The position numbers and the translations under genes are program-made. Below, piece after piece: positions 1 to 7,274 of a stretch of 60,989 bases of DNA. Within the stretch, counting starts at the first letter, position 1; every line of letters starts with the position of its first letter. Source of the DNA: an uncultured Dokdonia sp. (GTDB lineage: Bacteria; Bacteroidota; Bacteroidia; Flavobacteriales; Flavobacteriaceae); NCBI RefSeq assembly GCF_937910895.1, contig NZ_CALEMI010000141.1, forward strand, positions 1-60,989, read 5' to 3'. The notes below the pieces were generated by a model. That model had not been told where the DNA came from and ran no database searches. It saw nothing but the letters and a program-made list of their open reading frames with translations.

Positions 1-1
1 T

Positions 2-364
2 CAATTTAAAAAAGAAGTATTTACCACCTTACTTCAAGACAAAGAAACGATCTGTACGGGCTATGCGTATTTAATTAAGGTCATGTGTTCCTTAGCGGGT
101 ATCGAATGTGAAATCATTGATGGATACGCCGCAAATGATTTGAAAATAAAAAATCTAGATCTCCCTAACCATTCTTGGAATGCGATAAAACTCAACGACA
201 CTTGGTATCTCTGTGATGCTACCTAGTCAGCTGGTTATACAGATATGTCTACGTATTTATTTGAATTTGATTATGATAACTCTTACTTTCTTCAAGAACC
301 TGATGCCTTTATAAAAAGCCATCAACCGCTAGATAAGAAATGGACGTTGTTACCTGAGAATTAA
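2..364 (+). pseudogene. Transglutaminase-like protein, 3' fragment with in-frame stop
   Basis: The reading frame is open from the window edge to the TAA at 362-364 except for a TAG at 224-226. It encodes the core of a transglutaminase/protease-like fold: a Cys in ICTGYAYLIK, a His in NHSWNAIKL and an Asp in WYLCDAT, in the order of the family's Cys-His-Asp triad. The TAG follows directly after DAT, where relatives usually have Trp (DATW), so a single TGG to TAG change explains it. The frame continues sensibly after the stop for 46 codons. The 5' end lies outside the window. Either the gene is recently inactivated or the base is a sequencing error; I cannot tell which. Confidence 0.7.
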
Positions 365-383
365 GTAGTGGTATACAAAACCG

Positions 384-1187
384 TTAATACTCCCACTGTC
401 GTTTTTTATTGAGCTCTTCTTCTTTTTCAAGTTCTTCTATAGGAATTACTTTAAGGAAAGAAGGATGTTGCTCTATGGCGTATTCGAGTTGTTCTACGAT
501 CTTTTCTACAGAGTCATTTTCGTAATCGATATCCAAAGGTTCTTTGATTTCAAAGGTTTGTAAAATATTACGTTTTTTGATCCGCAATCCCTTTTTATCA
601 AAGCTACGTCTAAATCCATCAATCACGATAGGGACAACGACTGGCTTGTATTGCTTAATAATATGTGCTGTTCCTTTACGGATAGGTTTCCATGGTTTTG
701 TGGTTCCTTGTGGGAAGGTAATGACCCAACCATCATCAAGGGCAATTCCTATGTTTTCTGTATCTTGAAAATTCACTTGGCGATCGATTTCTTTTCCCTT
801 CTCGCGCCACGTTCTACTCACGGTGATGGCTCCTGCATACGCAAGAATACGCGGTAGTAAGCCACTTTTCATAGTTTCGCCTGCGGCTACGTAATACAAA
901 TTTAATTTAGGATTCCAGAGATACCCTATGTTCTTAATAGAATCATCTCTCCCACTAAGACTCGCATTAAACACATGAAACATCGATACGACATCTGCAA
1001 AATACGTTTGGTGGTTAGAGACAAATAAAACGTTGGTTTCTGGTAAGTCTCTCAACACTTCTGAACCTTCAATTTGCAATTCGTTAAAGCCGCGGTAACG
1101 CCTGTGTGTTAATGCACCTGCTATACGAATAAGCCATCTTTTTAAGAAAAGTATATGTCCGAATGGATTGGTTTTAAATAGACCCAT
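384..1187 (-). CDS. PlsC-like 1-acylglycerol-3-phosphate acyltransferase
   Basis: Likely transfers an acyl chain to lysophosphatidic acid (or a related lipid) at the inner membrane. The 267-residue product has the family's first block NHQTYFAD at about residues 58-65, a second block AITVSR and a third block FPQGTT. Two details differ from the textbook motif: His and Asp are separated by five rather than four residues, and the Glu of FPEGT is Gln. I chose the start MGLFKTN at 1187; the longer frame adds 17 residues not expected in the family. It lies downstream of the Nudix gene on the same strand with about 60 bp between them. A CAAAGATA at 1228-1235 reads as TATCTTTG on the coding strand and could be its -7 box. 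Confidence 0.8.
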   Translation of the reverse strand: MGLFKTNPFGHILFLKRWLIRIAGALTHRRYRGFNELQIEGSEVLRDLPETNVLFVSNHQTYFADVVSMFHVFNASLSGRDDSIKNIGYLWNPKLNLYYVAAGETMKSGLLPRILAYAGAITVSRTWREKGKEIDRQVNFQDTENIGIALDDGWVITFPQGTTKPWKPIRKGTAHIIKQYKPVVVPIVIDGFRRSFDKKGLRIKKRNILQTFEIKEPLDIDYENDSVEKIVEQLEYAIEQHPSFLKVIPIEELEKEEELNKKRQWEY

Positions 1188-1245
1188 GTATGATATTAGA
1201 TAAATCTTTGTTATAAAAACAGAATCACAAAGATACAAAACCTTC

Positions 1246-1890
1246 CTATTCTTGACCAGAAAGTAATAAGACCTTTACTTCATTAAGCATCATCGCTGTT
1301 GCTCCCCAAACGACATGTCCATTTAGAAAGAACGCAGGGACATCTATATCATCCATATATGAGGTAGACATTTTTTTACTAATCACTGCGGTATCTGATA
1401 AAAAATCCTCCAGTGTCACCTCGATAAGACCTTCTACTTCTTCTTCTTGAGCTACAAAATCTAAAGGCGAGGTACTATAACCCAAGAAGGGATACACAAA
1501 AAAATTACTCGGCGGGATGTAACTTGTTGTCATTTCCTTTACAACAGTAATTTTATGTCTGGCAACGCCAATCTCTTCTTCAGTTTCGCGCAAAGCGGTA
1601 TCCAGCATATCTCTATCCTCATCTTCTACTTTCCCTCCTGGAAATCCCACCTGATTAGAATGTACGCCTTTATAGGTTTTTCTGAGTATTAAGATCATTT
1701 TTGTTACTTGTTTCTGATCTGGATACAAAAGCACCATCACGCCTGCTCTGCGTGGATTCAGCTTTTCTATATCCAAATGACTAAACTCCTTTACACGCTC
1801 CATTGGCGCCATCATAAATTGTGCATTTTTCCCTGGTAATGGCAAATTGCTTATTTTTGAAAGTAATCGTAAACACGTATCAAATTCCAT
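1246..1890 (-). CDS. CoA pyrophosphatase-type Nudix hydrolase
   Basis: Predicted to hydrolyse CoA or related nucleotide-linked pyrophosphates in the cytoplasm. The 214-residue protein carries a complete Nudix box starting at about residue 86 (GGKVEDEDRD, then RETEEEIGV), preceded by HSNQVGFPGG, which resembles the extra motif of the NudL/PCD1 CoA subfamily. The N-terminal stretch through APMERV is also family-like and supports the start at 1890. That start codon lies only 2 bp from the divergent start of the cyclophilin gene, so each gene's promoter should lie inside the other's coding sequence. The plsC-like gene follows on the same strand. Confidence 0.85.
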   Translation of the reverse strand: MEFDTCLRLLSKISNLPLPGKNAQFMMAPMERVKEFSHLDIEKLNPRRAGVMVLLYPDQKQVTKMILILRKTYKGVHSNQVGFPGGKVEDEDRDMLDTALRETEEEIGVARHKITVVKEMTTSYIPPSNFFVYPFLGYSTSPLDFVAQEEEVEGLIEVTLEDFLSDTAVISKKMSTSYMDDIDVPAFFLNGHVVWGATAMMLNEVKVLLLSGQE

Positions 1891-1892
1891 GT

Positions 1893-2600
1893 ATGTATAG
1901 GTCTATTCTTCTTTTGTTAGCCGTTTCCATTTTCTTAAGCTGTAAAGATACTAAATCTACAAAAAAAGAGGTATCTCAAACGCCTATAATTACAGATACC
2001 CTTCCAGAAAAAAAGGAACTAGAAGCTCCCAAAGGCACACCTGGAAATCCGATGATTGCTTCACAGGCAGAACTGATTCCGTTCTTGACCAAGTATGGTG
2101 AAGAGAACCCTGAAACCAAAATCCGTATCGAAAATCGTTTTGGAACTATTGAAGTAGAACTTTTTAAAGACACGCCATTGCATAGAGCAAATTTTATTAT
2201 GCTTGTTAAAAATGGCTATTTTAATACCACCCAATTTCATAGAGTATCTCCAGATTTTGTCGTTCAAGGTGGAAATAATGACACAAAAACCACGGCTCGT
2301 AATCGTGAAGGAATGGGTAGATATTTACTACCTAATGAAGCCTTAAAGAAGTATCCACATGTGCGAGGTGCCTTTTCGGCAGCGAAGTATAGTGAGCAAA
2401 ATATAAGTAAAGCCTCCTCCCCTTTTGAGTTTTTTATTGTGCAATCACATCGTGGTGCACATCACATAGATGGAGAGCATACCGTTTTTGGGAGAGTGAC
2501 CAAAGGCATGGATGTGGTGGACAAAATGAATGAAGTCTCCGTAGATGGTACGGAGTGGCCAGAGGAAAATATTTATATGAATGTGACGATTGTTGAGTAG
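1893..2600 (+). CDS. Cyclophilin-type peptidyl-prolyl isomerase, lipoprotein
   Basis: Predicted to catalyse cis-trans isomerisation of Xaa-Pro bonds in envelope proteins. The start MYRSILLL at 1893 gives a signal peptide ending in IFLSC, a lipobox with Cys17, then a charged linker and a cyclophilin domain over about residues 77-235. Recognisable motifs are TQFHRV with the catalytic Arg, and VVQGG. Product length is 235 residues. The next upstream Met in frame would add 24 residues that read through the divergent Nudix gene and give no signal peptide, so I reject it. TATTTTTG at 1852-1859, inside the Nudix gene, matches a Bacteroidota -7 box, but I see no well-spaced TTG upstream. Confidence 0.88.
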   Translation: MYRSILLLLAVSIFLSCKDTKSTKKEVSQTPIITDTLPEKKELEAPKGTPGNPMIASQAELIPFLTKYGEENPETKIRIENRFGTIEVELFKDTPLHRANFIMLVKNGYFNTTQFHRVSPDFVVQGGNNDTKTTARNREGMGRYLLPNEALKKYPHVRGAFSAAKYSEQNISKASSPFEFFIVQSHRGAHHIDGEHTVFGRVTKGMDVVDKMNEVSVDGTEWPEENIYMNVTIVE

Positions 2601-2647
2601 ATTTTAGCTGTTGGTCGGTAGTCGGTAGTCGAAAAAATAATTATTTC

Positions 2648-2661
2648 GCTTTCGCGAAAGT
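2648..2661. repeat. Palindrome copy, one end changed
   Basis: GCTTTCGCGAAAGT between the cyclophilin and Ste24 genes; the last base departs from the 14-mer. Confidence 0.7.
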
Positions 2662-2790
2662 AAAATCAAAATCAATGACGTCATTTCAACAAAGCGAGGA
2701 ACGAGCGACAAGAAATCACATCATCTGACTTCACTTGAAACCGAAGCTGAAATCGAAATCAAAACCACTAGATGTCATAAAACAAATTTA

Positions 2791-2836
2791 AAAATAGAGT
2801 ATTGTTCTATTTTAGAGTAGTACTCTATTTTTTATT
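2791..2836 (+). terminator. Long hairpin with T-rich tail downstream of the cyclophilin gene
   Basis: An 11-base arm (AAAATAGAGTA) and its complement at 2821-2831 enclose a 19-base loop, followed by a T-rich run. It is 190 bp after the cyclophilin stop, so it may be a late terminator or only a folded repeat. The rest of 2601-3105 holds a degenerate palindrome copy and no gene that I can see. Confidence 0.45.
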
Positions 2837-3105
2837 TTTACAGAAACAGAACTTCAATACTATTTCATTTCTACCTTTCGGCGAAATAAAATCACCCAGC
2901 CACCTTACATTTTCCCCCAATTATGTTTTAAAATATGCTATATCAAATAATGAAATATTAACCTAAAAACGGTCAACATATATCAGGGAATGACAGATAT
3001 GCAACCTCTAAAAGCTAACGACTAAAAGCTTGGTGTGTGATCTCTCCTAACGTCGAGATGGCGACTTAGATCTATATGCTATTTTCTATGAGCGATAGCG
3101 GTCTC

Positions 3106-4341
3106 TTATCTTTTTTCTAGATTCTCCACACGCTGTAACAAAGTAGGATGCGAATACTTCAGTTTTACATACAACGGGTGTGGTGTTAGATTACTTAAGC
3201 TGTTTTTAGATAGCTTTTTAAGCGAACTAATCAGCGATTCGGCGTTGTAAGTTTCGGCGGCATAATTGTCTGCTTCGTATTCATGCTTTCGCGAAAGCGC
3301 ACTCATAAAAAATCCTGTCACTGCTGAAATAGGGGTATATAAAATGCCAAATACCACCATCCCGACATGAAAAGAAGGCGTCGATACTCCTACCGCCTCT
3401 GCAATTATAGGTTGTGCTAGGCATAAAGAGAATAGCCATAGTGTAAACCCAGTAATGGCTACAGAAAGTAAAAGATTAGTAATGACGTGTTTTTGTTTAT
3501 AATGCCCTACTTCATGAGCTAGTACAGCTACAATTTCGGTATTCTCCAGATCATTGATCAAGGTATCGTATAGGGTAATTCGTTTTTCGCGTCCAAGCCC
3601 AGAGAAATAAGCATTTGCTTTGCTGCTTCGCTTTGAACCATCTATTGTAAAAATATGGGTAAGATTAAAACCAACCTTTGATGCGTATGTTTCAATTTGT
3701 GAACGTAATTCGCTCTTTTCCAAAGGAGCTTGCTTGTTAAATATAGGAACAATTAAACGAGCATAAAATAGATTTGCTCCTATTGAAAATAAGGTAATCA
3801 CTCCCCAAGCATACAACCAGAATAGATTTTGTGTCGCTTCATAAATCCAGATAATGAGTGCCAATAAGCCACCACCTATCACAATCCCCATAAGCCAACC
3901 TTTCAATTTATCTGCAAAAAAAGTGATGGGTTTCATGTTGTTAAATCCAAATTTTTCCTCGATCACAAACGTATTATAATATTCAAAAGGTGTTGTAAGA
4001 ATATCACTCGCTAGCATAATCGCTCCAAAGAAGATCAATGCCACCCCAATAGGATGCTCGGTAAACGTTCGCGCCCATTGATCTAAAATCGCAAAACCAT
4101 CAAAAAAGAAAAAAGCCAATGTTAGTATCAAACTAAAGGTTGCTGTATAAACCCCAAAAAGGTCTTTGGTAATTTTATAGTCTTGTGATGTGAGATACTC
4201 TTGTTCTGTATATACATCTTGTAGGATTTCTGGGATGGGTTTTTTAGCATGTTTTGCATTGAGGTAGCTCATCACAAGATCTACCAAATAGCTAATGACA
4301 AGAATAAAAATGATAATGTAAAATAAAATGTTTGCCGTCAT
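3106..4341 (-). CDS. Ste24-type M48 family zinc metalloprotease
   Basis: A membrane protease of the CAAX-prenyl-protease (Ste24) type; bacterial members are thought to act in membrane protein quality control, since prenylation is absent. The 411-residue protein has several hydrophobic segments, the zinc motif HEVGH at about residues 276-280 and the third zinc ligand in EHEYEAD near residue 355. Length and layout match the family. The 14-bp palindrome at 3285-3298 is read through here as LSRK just before the third ligand, so a repeat lies within a structurally important region and seems tolerated. No partner gene is obvious; the RNA methyltransferase upstream is on the same strand about 70 bp away. 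Confidence 0.9.
   Translation of the reverse strand: MTANILFYIIIFILVISYLVDLVMSYLNAKHAKKPIPEILQDVYTEQEYLTSQDYKITKDLFGVYTATFSLILTLAFFFFDGFAILDQWARTFTEHPIGVALIFFGAIMLASDILTTPFEYYNTFVIEEKFGFNNMKPITFFADKLKGWLMGIVIGGGLLALIIWIYEATQNLFWLYAWGVITLFSIGANLFYARLIVPIFNKQAPLEKSELRSQIETYASKVGFNLTHIFTIDGSKRSSKANAYFSGLGREKRITLYDTLINDLENTEIVAVLAHEVGHYKQKHVITNLLLSVAITGFTLWLFSLCLAQPIIAEAVGVSTPSFHVGMVVFGILYTPISAVTGFFMSALSRKHEYEADNYAAETYNAESLISSLKKLSKNSLSNLTPHPLYVKLKYSHPTLLQRVENLEKR
3285..3298. repeat. Palindrome, exact, in Ste24 gene
   Basis: Read as LSRK next to the third zinc ligand. Confidence 0.9.
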
Positions 4342-4411
4342 AAATGAATTAAAATAGGTACGCTAGGTATTCGGGTTTGTATGTTATATACGATTTTTGT
4401 CTTCGTAGGAA

Positions 4412-5212
4412 TTAGTTGAAATTTCGTTGTCGTTTTGCTTCAAAAGTAAGAATTCCTGCGGCAACACTTACATTCATACTATCAATAATACCAGACATAG
4501 GAATCTTAATATTCTGTGTGCTTGCTGCTCTCCATGGCGTTGTTAAGCCCGTCGCTTCTGTACCCACCACGATCGCAGTGGCTTGTGTGTAATCTTGTAT
4601 ATGATATGGTTCTGCTTCTTGTAGAATAGCACTAAAAATCTGAATCTTACGATCCTGTAAAAATAAAATCACCTCTTCTGTTGGCGCCAAGGCGATTTGA
4701 TTGGTAAATACACAACCCACACTGGATCTAATGATATTAGGATTATAGAGGTCGGTTTTAGGGTTGGCGATAATTACAGCATCGACAGCTGCAGCATCGG
4801 CGGTGCGTAGTATAGCACCAATATTACCTGGTTTTTCAGGAGCTTCCGCGATAAGCAACAACGGATTTTTAGGTAATTGTAAGGATTCTAAAGTGGTTTT
4901 TTTTGCTTTCGCGAAAGCGATCACAGACTCCGTCCCATCACGATACGCAACCTTACTATATACCTCATCAGACAGCGTTGTTACCGAAGCATTTTGTAAT
5001 GAATGGATCAATGCCACCACCGAAGCATCCTCGGTAAAACCTTCTTTTATATAAAGTTCTGTAATCATGTAATTACCAGAAATTGCAAGACCAATCTCTC
5101 GGAGTCCTTCTATAATAAAGCCGTCTTCTTTTTTACGCGTACGCGATTTCTCCTGTAACAGTAAAAGTCTTTTTACAGCGGGATTTTGAGCGCTTGAAAT
5201 GTGTTTGTGCAT
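4412..5212 (-). CDS. SPOUT (TrmH/SpoU-type) RNA 2'-O-methyltransferase
   Basis: Predicted to methylate a ribose 2'-OH of rRNA or tRNA using S-adenosylmethionine. The three SPOUT motifs are present: NIGAILRTADAA, VVGTEATGL and IPMSGIIDSMNVSVAA, preceded by the substrate-binding N-terminal domain with QNPAVKRLLLL. I chose MHKHISSAQNP at 5212 (266 residues), because family members begin with this ISSxQNP segment; the longer frame adds 12 unconvincing residues. A palindrome copy at 4905-4918 encodes AFAKA in the linker between the domains. The target nucleotide cannot be told from sequence. Confidence 0.88.
   Translation of the reverse strand: MHKHISSAQNPAVKRLLLLQEKSRTRKKEDGFIIEGLREIGLAISGNYMITELYIKEGFTEDASVVALIHSLQNASVTTLSDEVYSKVAYRDGTESVIAFAKAKKTTLESLQLPKNPLLLIAEAPEKPGNIGAILRTADAAAVDAVIIANPKTDLYNPNIIRSSVGCVFTNQIALAPTEEVILFLQDRKIQIFSAILQEAEPYHIQDYTQATAIVVGTEATGLTTPWRAASTQNIKIPMSGIIDSMNVSVAAGILTFEAKRQRNFN
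4905..4918. repeat. Palindrome, exact, in RNA methyltransferase gene
   Basis: Read as AFAKA in the inter-domain linker. Confidence 0.9.
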
Positions 5213-5216
5213 ATCA

Positions 5217-5248
5217 CAAAGGTACATCCTTATACCTATACTAATCAA
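5217..5248 (-). promoter_or_regulatory. Bacteroidota-type promoter for the RNA methyltransferase
   Basis: On the minus strand, TTG (5248-5246), a 21-base spacer and TACCTTTG (5224-5217) fit the flavobacterial TTG/TAnnTTTG pattern. The -7 box ends 5 bp before the chosen ATG at 5212, so transcription would begin at or next to the start codon. Confidence 0.45.
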
Positions 5249-5303
5249 ATGCTGTTATATTTATGATGTGGTAGAATCCTGTAAAGTTCCTTACTTTTAT
5301 AGG

Positions 5304-6197
5304 ATGAAAAAAACTACTTTAAAATTGCTAGGGATACTATGTGTTCTTACTTCGTTTACTGCGGTATCACAGGTAACGGCAAATGAACCTCAAGATCTCA
5401 TTACGTGTGATATTAACAATCCTGGAGATGGGGTTGAGATTTTTGATCTTACGACAACGATTCCAGAGATTATTGGAGATCAGACCAATGTAACGGTCAC
5501 GTTTCATCTTACGTCTGGAAGTGCCTTAGGAAATGGTCCTGGATTTCCAAATCCTGAGAATTATGAAAATATTGTCAATCCGCAACTGGTGTTTGTACGT
5601 GTACAAGGCAACGGAGATAGTGTCATCACCACCTTTACGATTGAGGTTCGCTTACCTTTTGAGCCCGATACAACAACTCCAGATCCTCTTGTGCTTGCAG
5701 ATCCTAACAATGATGGTTTTGAGGTATTTGACTTAACAGACATCATTCCTCAGTTTACGAATGATCCTTTTGTGGTGGATATTTCTTATTACGAGACCTT
5801 ACAAGATGCAGAAACAGCATCTAATCCTATTACAGATCCTGAGAATTATACGAACATTACCAATCCGCAAACGATTTATGTTCGTTTTCAAAATGCACCT
5901 CAAGAGGAATGTGTGACGATTGTTACTTTTGATATTTTTGCAGATGCTAACTTAAGTATTGAAGATGAAAGCCTCCCGGTTATACAGCTATACCCGAATC
6001 CTGCTTCCTCTGTAATGTCTATAGAAAATATCGACTTAGATGCTTCGATCATCATATATGATACTTTGGGACGTACGGTAGCATCTTTTATAAATGATAT
6101 TACAACCACCTATACACTAGATGTGAGTACGCTGACTAAAGGGATTTATTTTATGAGAATCGACAATAGACAACCTGTATCATTTATTAAAAATTAA
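5304..6197 (+). CDS. Secreted protein with type IX secretion C-terminal domain
   Basis: The 297-residue product has a signal peptide (MKKTTLKLL through TAVSQ) and two Asp/Asn/Pro-rich repeats of about 100 residues. Each contains an ADPNNDG- or CDINNPGDG-like start, a VFDLT motif and a PENY...NITNPQ motif. The end is a type IX sorting domain (IQLYPNPASS, then LGRTV, then KGIYFMRI). The repeat motifs resemble the adhesin-like repeats common in flavobacterial gliding or surface proteins. Export through the type IX system and surface attachment are inferred from the C-terminus. Binding partner unknown. The start was chosen for the signal peptide; the longer frame runs into the upstream divergent gene. 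The next gene begins 7 bp downstream. Confidence 0.8.
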   Translation: MKKTTLKLLGILCVLTSFTAVSQVTANEPQDLITCDINNPGDGVEIFDLTTTIPEIIGDQTNVTVTFHLTSGSALGNGPGFPNPENYENIVNPQLVFVRVQGNGDSVITTFTIEVRLPFEPDTTTPDPLVLADPNNDGFEVFDLTDIIPQFTNDPFVVDISYYETLQDAETASNPITDPENYTNITNPQTIYVRFQNAPQEECVTIVTFDIFADANLSIEDESLPVIQLYPNPASSVMSIENIDLDASIIIYDTLGRTVASFINDITTTYTLDVSTLTKGIYFMRIDNRQPVSFIKN

Positions 6198-6204
6198 TCA
6201 TCTC

Positions 6205-7002
6205 ATGAAAAAAATTATGTTTTTCCTTGTTGTGGCTATTTTCGCTTTAAGCTGTAAAGAGACGACGCAACAAACTACGACAACAACACCTACTCCTGAA
6301 GTCACAAAGACTCCTGAGAAAGAATATCCAACCGCAATGGCTGCGATATTTAAAGCGCATGGCGGAATGGATACTTGGAACGCTATGAATGAACTATCTT
6401 TTACTTTGGAAAAAGAAGAGGGTAATGAAGTCCATACCGTAGACTTAAAGTCTCGTAAAGTAACCGTCAAAACCGATCAATACACCATAGGATTTGATGG
6501 AGAAGATGTATGGCTTGCACAAGATTCTACATACTTCGAGCCAGGACGTGCTCGTTTTTATCACAACCTAATGTTTTACTTTTATGCGATGCCGTTTGTC
6601 TTAGGTGATGATGGAATTATGTATAGCGACGTACCTGCCCTAGAATTTGATGGCATATCGTATCCTGGAACTAAAATTTCTTTTGGTGCTGGTGTAGGCG
6701 ATGCTCCAGATGATGAGTACATCGTTTATCATAATCCTTCTACAAATCAAATGGAATGGCTTGCGTATACAGTGACTTATGGCAAAAATGAAAAGAGCCC
6801 TAATTTTAGTTATATAAAATACGATCAGTGGACGGAAGTCAACGGCTTACAATTACCAAGTGTTTTACAATGGTACAAGGTAATAGATGGGAAACCAACA
6901 GAAATTAGAAGTGAGCGTACCTTTATAGACGTTACCGCTTCTGCTACAAAATTGGATGCTTCTCAGTTTGAGAAACCAGCAGGTGCTGAGATTGCTGAGT
7001 AA
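6205..7002 (+). CDS. Conserved lipoprotein, DUF6503-like
   Basis: A 265-residue lipoprotein with a lipobox at FALSC and a Thr-rich linker after the Cys. The body (HGGMDTW near the start, FDGEDVW, then a C-terminal Phe/Tyr-rich beta pattern) resembles flavobacterial DUF6503 proteins, which look distantly like LolA/LppX outer-membrane lipid carriers. Family naming is from memory and moderate in certainty; function unknown. It is 7 bp after the T9SS gene, so the two are probably co-transcribed and end at the hairpin 22 bp downstream. Confidence 0.6.
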   Translation: MKKIMFFLVVAIFALSCKETTQQTTTTTPTPEVTKTPEKEYPTAMAAIFKAHGGMDTWNAMNELSFTLEKEEGNEVHTVDLKSRKVTVKTDQYTIGFDGEDVWLAQDSTYFEPGRARFYHNLMFYFYAMPFVLGDDGIMYSDVPALEFDGISYPGTKISFGAGVGDAPDDEYIVYHNPSTNQMEWLAYTVTYGKNEKSPNFSYIKYDQWTEVNGLQLPSVLQWYKVIDGKPTEIRSERTFIDVTASATKLDASQFEKPAGAEIAE

Positions 7003-7023
7003 GTAGAATTTTAAACTTTATAA

Positions 7024-7058
7024 AAAGCCTTTGAGAATTTTTCTCAAAGGCTTTTTTG
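7024..7058 (+). terminator. Rho-independent terminator
   Basis: AAAGCCTTTGAGAA pairs with TTCTCAAAGGCTTT around a short loop and is followed by a T run. It closes the T9SS protein/lipoprotein pair. Confidence 0.85.
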
Positions 7059-7274
7059 TGTTTAGATATGAGACTGCAAATTATGAGATGTATCATTTGG
7101 ATGACTCCGAAGGAACAACATGTATATTCCGAATTTAGAAAAAGTAATTAATACCAACTAAATCCTAAGCTGAGCCTGAATCCCTAAACCCACAAACTTT
7201 TAAACTTAAAAAGCGACCATCTCTCGATAATCGCTTTTTAAATATTTATAAATACTATTTAAAGTATATCTATT

